Assembly (NCBI GenBank): GCA_900769745.1
Contig: CAAGHX010000236.1
Span: 1-10,448, forward strand
DNA: 10,448 nucleotides
Reading direction: 5' to 3'
From: an uncultured Alistipes sp.
GTDB taxonomy: Bacteria > Bacteroidota > Bacteroidia > Bacteroidales > Rikenellaceae
Shown here: positions 7,021 through 10,448 of the stretch, piece after piece
How positions within the stretch are numbered: the first letter of the stretch is position 1
Layout: every line of letters begins with the position of its first letter
Translations under genes and position numbers: made by a program
The notes under the pieces: model-generated
Database searches by the model: none
The model's input: only the letters and a program-made list of their open reading frames with translations
Told to the model about the DNA's origin: nothing

Positions 7021-7050
7021 TTTGGTCCTATAGTGGAAGTATTAGCTTTG
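7021..7050 (+). promoter_or_regulatory. Promoter of the ytfJ-like / Omp85 / phosphoethanolamine transferase operon
   Basis: A -33 TTTG at 7021-7024 is followed, after 18 nt, by TAGCTTTG at 7043-7050, an exact TAnnTTTG match. This would give a leader of about 50 nt before the ATG at 7108. A second, imperfect -7-like TATTTTTA lies at 7067-7074. Confidence 0.65.
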
Positions 7051-7107
7051 CTAACAGAAATTTTCGTATTTTTACATCGTGATAAATTATTTATGACTTT
7101 AGAAGAT

Positions 7108-7641
7108 ATGGAAAAGAGAATATTTGCATTGTTGGTATTGTTGTTTGCTTGCTCGGCTGCTTGTGCGCAAGATCAAAAACCATTGGAGATACCACTACCA
7201 CACAAGGTGGAGAATGTTGAGATTGTGGACCTGTATAACAAGGCTACAAAGCTTCCTATGTGGGGTAAAAAGCATCTGCTTATATTCTATGTTGACCCCG
7301 ACCGTCACAGACAGAATCACGAATTTACGGTGGAGCTTGAGGAGAATCACAGAGCCGAGGGTGAGGATATCTATGGCTTCGGTATTGTGAATCTGAAAGA
7401 CACCTGGCTCCCTAACGATATTATCAGAGGTTTGGCTAGAAAGCGTACAGAGAAGAACAAGGCCACAATCATCACCGACGAGGACCGCTCGATAGCCAAG
7501 AAGTGGGGCTTGGGTGATTGCAACAATGTCTTTATCATCATGTTTGTAACCAAAGAGGGTGAGTTGGTATATTGCAAGAAGGGCCAGTACACCGAGGAGG
7601 ATAAAGCTGAGTTTTACGAATTTATAAAGAAATACCAGTAG
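7108..7641 (+). CDS. YtfJ-like periplasmic protein, thioredoxin-like fold
   Basis: From the ATG at 7108 the product has 177 residues: a signal peptide (2-20, cut after ACA) and a mature domain. An upstream GTG in frame (7033) is rejected because it would bury the signal peptide and overlap the promoter. The mature part follows the E. coli YtfJ pattern: a first strand HLLIFYVDPD, a middle GFGIVNLKDTWLP, then KATIITDEDRSIAKKWGL, and the closing VFIIMFVTKEGELVYCKKG with YTEEDKAEF. This is a thioredoxin-type fold without CxxC. Two single cysteines, C138 and C156, remain in the mature protein. A Cys at 15 within LFAC could be a poor lipobox, but ordinary signal peptidase cleavage looks likelier. 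The function of the YtfJ family is not established. It is the first gene of a three-gene envelope operon, 7 nt ahead of the next start. Confidence 0.8.
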   Translation: MEKRIFALLVLLFACSAACAQDQKPLEIPLPHKVENVEIVDLYNKATKLPMWGKKHLLIFYVDPDRHRQNHEFTVELEENHRAEGEDIYGFGIVNLKDTWLPNDIIRGLARKRTEKNKATIITDEDRSIAKKWGLGDCNNVFIIMFVTKEGELVYCKKGQYTEEDKAEFYEFIKKYQ

Positions 7642-7648
7642 GAAAGAT

Positions 7649-8887
7649 ATGCTCAAGAGTAGAGTTTCGATTGTAGTTGGCATCTTGCTAGCTACGCTAT
7701 GTGCGGCTCCGGTGGCTATGGCTCAGACCGTGCAAGACTCTACATCAGTGCAGCGTAAGGTCATATACGACCCCATTAACTACTCTCAGGTGAGAGCCAA
7801 TCTTGAGTGGGCCTCGAAAAAGACATTTTGGCAACGAATGGTCGAACGCTTCAGGGCGCCACTCATTAAAAACAATCCAGATAATAAGTTTCAGCTAACA
7901 GGCTCTGTTGGCTTAGGTTATATGACCGAGACAGGCGTGATGTTCTCGGCCAAGGCCGCCGCTATATATGATAAGCAGATAAATGGTGCGTTGGATTATC
8001 CATCAACTTTGTCGGCTTCGGCGGGTGTGTCGGTTACGGGATTCTATGCCATAAACATCTCGGGAAATAACTACTTCACCGATGGCAAAAACCGACTTTC
8101 GTATAGCGTCGATTTAAGTTCGCTGCCCATCAGATTTTGGGGATTGGGATATGAGGCGGCCGATGTAAATCCCAGAGCAGAGTATAAGAAGAAATATCAC
8201 ATTGCAAAGGTTAGATATATGCGCCACATAGTCGATAGATTCTGGTTGGGCGCAAATCTCGATTTTCGATATGGCCATGGTGGAGAGCTCAATGCTCTTG
8301 CCGAGAGTTATCTTGTGGATGCGGGGCAGACTCTGCGTTCGGCTATGTCGGCTGGCGTTGGCATCGTGGCGGAGTACGACAGCCGCAACAGCAGGGTAAA
8401 CACCACTCGAGGTATCTATATCTCGATACTCTCGGAGATGCGCCCCAAGATGTTGAGCAATGTGGATAGTGATTTGTGGCACATAACTGCTGTGGCCGAC
8501 CTTTTTCAGCCTGTGTGGCAAGGTGGCGTATTGGCAGTAGATTTGTATAGTGATTTGTGGTCATCGGCTACACCTTGGGTGTATTGGCCAGCCGTAGGAG
8601 GCGACTATCGTATGAGGGGATACTACTATGGACGATACACCGATAGAAAACTCTTCTCGGGACAGGTGGAGCTGCGTCAAAATATATATGGACCTGTGAG
8701 TGGTTGCGTGTGGGGTGGAGCTGCAAGTGTATGCTCTTCGCACAAGCTGTTCGACTTCTCGGAGCTATTGCCTAACGTAGGTTTGGGTTTAAGAGTGGAG
8801 CTGGGTAAGAGCGGCAGATTGAGGGTCGATTATGGCTTTGGTCGCAACTCAAATGGGTTGATTGTGAGTATAAACGAAGCATTCTAA
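7649..8887 (+). CDS. Omp85/BamA-type outer-membrane beta-barrel without POTRA domains
   Basis: This 412-residue protein starts with a signal peptide, cut after AMA (residue 25). About 50 residues that look helical follow (28-78), then a barrel from about residue 80 to the terminal Phe412. It matches the bacterial surface antigen (D15/Omp85) barrel: YDSRNSRVNTTRGIYISI at 243-260 is the usual DSRdn...G strand pair, and RGYYYGRYTDR at 323-333 is the loop-6 RGY/VRGF motif with its following G-x-Y-x-D, then VELRQ. BamA and TamA carry POTRA repeats of about 75 residues each before the barrel; here there is no room for even one. POTRA-less barrels of this type occur in Bacteroidota, but their cargo is unknown. 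Two cysteines (353 and 362) are the only ones in the mature protein. AGGAAAG at 7641-7647 serves as the ribosome-binding site. The stop is followed 2 nt later by the next start. Confidence 0.88.
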   Translation: MLKSRVSIVVGILLATLCAAPVAMAQTVQDSTSVQRKVIYDPINYSQVRANLEWASKKTFWQRMVERFRAPLIKNNPDNKFQLTGSVGLGYMTETGVMFSAKAAAIYDKQINGALDYPSTLSASAGVSVTGFYAINISGNNYFTDGKNRLSYSVDLSSLPIRFWGLGYEAADVNPRAEYKKKYHIAKVRYMRHIVDRFWLGANLDFRYGHGGELNALAESYLVDAGQTLRSAMSAGVGIVAEYDSRNSRVNTTRGIYISILSEMRPKMLSNVDSDLWHITAVADLFQPVWQGGVLAVDLYSDLWSSATPWVYWPAVGGDYRMRGYYYGRYTDRKLFSGQVELRQNIYGPVSGCVWGGAASVCSSHKLFDFSELLPNVGLGLRVELGKSGRLRVDYGFGRNSNGLIVSINEAF

Positions 8888-8889
8888 AT

Positions 8890-10448
8890 ATGAACGCAAA
8901 GAAGAGATTTAACCCTCTGCTGCCCGCAGTGTGGTTTGTCGTATCGTTAATGTTCCCCGTTGTTTTATTAGCCTTCACCGAGAAAAATCCTCTGTGGACA
9001 ACTGTTGCTGGGCTGTTGTTGCCGCTTGGATTCTATCTGCTTTTTGTGTCGTTGTCACGGCGCAGCGGACGAATGGTGTGGGCGGGGTTTTTCTTTGTGT
9101 TTTTGAGCGCCTTTCAAATCGTATTGCTATACCTGTTTGGTAATTCTGTGATTGCCACAGATATGTTTCTTAATTTGCTCACGACTAATCCGGGCGAGGC
9201 TTCGGAGCTACTGAGTAATATCTATCCGTCGGTTATAGGGGTTTGTGTGATATATCTACCTTTGTTGTGGTTTGCATCGGTGCATCTGCGAAACAAAGTG
9301 GAGATTCCTGCGAAGGTTAGGCTAGTGATGTCGCTATCGGGATGTGTGGCGTTGCTGCTTGGTGGACTTGTGTTATGGCAGGGTTGCAGAGGCGAGTACA
9401 AAAGCGTATTGCGAGATGATGTTTTCCCCGTAAATGCTTGCTACAACTTAGGGCTTAGCATATCCGAGTCTCACAAGATTTCACAATACGACAAGAGCTC
9501 AAATGGGTTTAGTTATGGTGCAAAACGAGATAGGGTAGCTGAGTCGAGAGAAGTCTATGTGCTTGTGATTGGCGAGGCATCAAGGGCTGCTAATTGGCAG
9601 TTGTATGGTTATAACAGAGCCACCAACCCGCGACTCTCTAAGCGAGAAGATTTAGTACTGTTTCGTGGTATCACTACTCAGAGCAATACCACCCACAAAA
9701 GTGTGCCGATGATGTTCTCGTCGGTGCATACCTCGCAGCACGATGAGCTTTATCGCCGAAGTGGTATTCCAGCGCTCTTTAATGAGGCGGGTTTTGCGAC
9801 CTACTTTATATCGAACCAGGCACCACAAGGTGCTATGATTGATAATTTGGTGCGCGATGCCGACCATCGGATTTATATCGACGCTCCTCAATATGATATG
9901 CAGTTGGTGGATAAGATGCGCGAGGTGTTAAGGGGAGAGCCATCGCAAAAAGTGTTGTTTATACTTCACACCTACGGCTCCCATTTTAGCTATCATCAGC
10001 GCTATCCTCGCGAGTTTGCCAGGTTTTTGCCCGATGATGATGTGGCGATAAATATGAATAATATCAACAAGATTCGCAACGCCTACGACAATTCGATTCT
10101 ATACACCGACCACGTAATGGCCGAGATAATAGGAACTCTGGAGCAGATGCCTAATGTTTGCAGTGCTATATATTATTGTGCCGACCATGGCGAAGATTTG
10201 ATGGATAGGGGCGATAATAAATTTCTGCATTCTACACCCACAACAACCTATTATCAACTGCATGTGGCATCGTTTGCCTGGTTTTCGCCCACATATCGCA
10301 AAGTGTATGCAGATAAGGTGCAGGCTGCAAAGCGAAATGGTGGCGCTCCTGCGACATCACATTCGGTGTTTCACACTATGGCCGACATTGCATCAATATC
10401 GTCGCCCTATGTCGAGCCACAAGCATCGCTGGTAAGCCCCGATTTCGA
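8890..10448 (+). CDS. Phosphoethanolamine transferase, EptA/MCR-type (3' end beyond window)
   Basis: The frame opens with ATG at 8890, 2 nt after the barrel gene's stop, and stays open to the window end: 519 residues are visible, so only the last few are probably missing. Five membrane helices (about 10-29, 36-55, 63-84, 114-131 and 145-163) precede a periplasmic alkaline-phosphatase-fold domain. Active-site residues align with EptA and MCR-1: metal ligand E229 in GEASR, nucleophile T268 (TTHKSVP, equivalent to MCR-1 T285), D432-H433 in ADHGED, and H365 (HTYGSH) and H447 (FLHSTP). The membrane-domain ATDMFLNLLTTNPGEASELL (89-108) matches the conserved phospholipid-binding region. It should move phosphoethanolamine from phosphatidylethanolamine to a periplasm-facing acceptor, lipid A or another glycan; the acceptor cannot be decided. 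The cysteines flanking the nucleophile in MCR-1 (C281, C291) are Q264 and M274 here. Confidence 0.93.
   Translation, partial: MNAKKRFNPLLPAVWFVVSLMFPVVLLAFTEKNPLWTTVAGLLLPLGFYLLFVSLSRRSGRMVWAGFFFVFLSAFQIVLLYLFGNSVIATDMFLNLLTTNPGEASELLSNIYPSVIGVCVIYLPLLWFASVHLRNKVEIPAKVRLVMSLSGCVALLLGGLVLWQGCRGEYKSVLRDDVFPVNACYNLGLSISESHKISQYDKSSNGFSYGAKRDRVAESREVYVLVIGEASRAANWQLYGYNRATNPRLSKREDLVLFRGITTQSNTTHKSVPMMFSSVHTSQHDELYRRSGIPALFNEAGFATYFISNQAPQGAMIDNLVRDADHRIYIDAPQYDMQLVDKMREVLRGEPSQKVLFILHTYGSHFSYHQRYPREFARFLPDDDVAINMNNINKIRNAYDNSILYTDHVMAEIIGTLEQMPNVCSAIYYCADHGEDLMDRGDNKFLHSTPTTTYYQLHVASFAWFSPTYRKVYADKVQAAKRNGGAPATSHSVFHTMADIASISSPYVEPQASLVSPDF

Noticed and set aside
7195..7683. 162-codon minus-strand frame covering the ytfJ-like gene
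   Set aside because: It is antisense to a well-supported secreted protein; its hydrophobicity is explained by the reverse reading of that gene.
8114..8521. 135-codon minus-strand frame inside the Omp85 barrel gene
   Set aside because: No recognisable motif or ribosome-binding site; the plus-strand barrel with its RGY motif accounts for the sequence.
1..10448. Mobile elements, CRISPR arrays, tRNA or rRNA genes, known defence systems
   Set aside because: I saw no repeat-spacer pattern, no terminal repeats with a transposase and no cloverleaf or rRNA-like stretch; all larger frames belong to chromosomal families.

Overview
This window looks like ordinary chromosome from a member of the Bacteroidota, most likely the order Bacteroidales. 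The family is uncertain; a gut lineage such as Rikenellaceae/Alistipes is only a guess. The main evidence is the promoters: several genes are preceded by the Bacteroidota-type -7 element TAnnTTTG, some with a TTG/TTTG -33 element 18-20 nt upstream. Gene content agrees: a MauE/DoxX-like membrane protein with a large C-terminal domain, a DcaP-like porin, EngB and Prs. I see no insertion sequence, phage gene, CRISPR array, rRNA or tRNA.

Layout, left to right. (1) The 3' end of a plus-strand gene, possibly thymidylate kinase, is followed 19 nt later by a MauE/DoxX-type membrane protein (145-1263). These converge on prs (minus strand, 1361-2299) across a hairpin terminator. (2) engB (minus, 2381-2968) lies upstream of prs but has its own promoter, and a hairpin with a T-tract separates the two, so they are probably separate transcripts. 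(3) A membrane-anchored beta-lactamase-fold serine hydrolase (minus, 3123-4433) is divergent from a DcaP-like outer-membrane porin (plus, 4575-5957). The 141-nt gap carries two well-formed back-to-back promoters. (4) A strong terminator separates the porin from a convergent low-molecular-weight protein tyrosine phosphatase (minus, 6010-6486), which is divergent from a small DoxX-family protein (plus, 6585-7013). (5) A promoter at 7021-7050 opens a tight three-gene envelope operon: a YtfJ-like periplasmic thioredoxin-fold protein, an Omp85/BamA-type beta-barrel with no room for POTRA domains, and an EptA/MCR-type phosphoethanolamine transferase that runs off the window with 519 residues visible. 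The gaps between these genes are 7 and 2 nt.

The left part combines housekeeping functions (PRPP synthesis, ribosome assembly GTPase) with membrane redox proteins. The right part is mostly cell envelope. I found no clearly novel defence or mobile system. The observation most worth pursuing is the YtfJ-Omp85-phosphoethanolamine transferase operon, because the three proteins would sit in the periplasm, the outer membrane and the inner membrane and are evidently made together.
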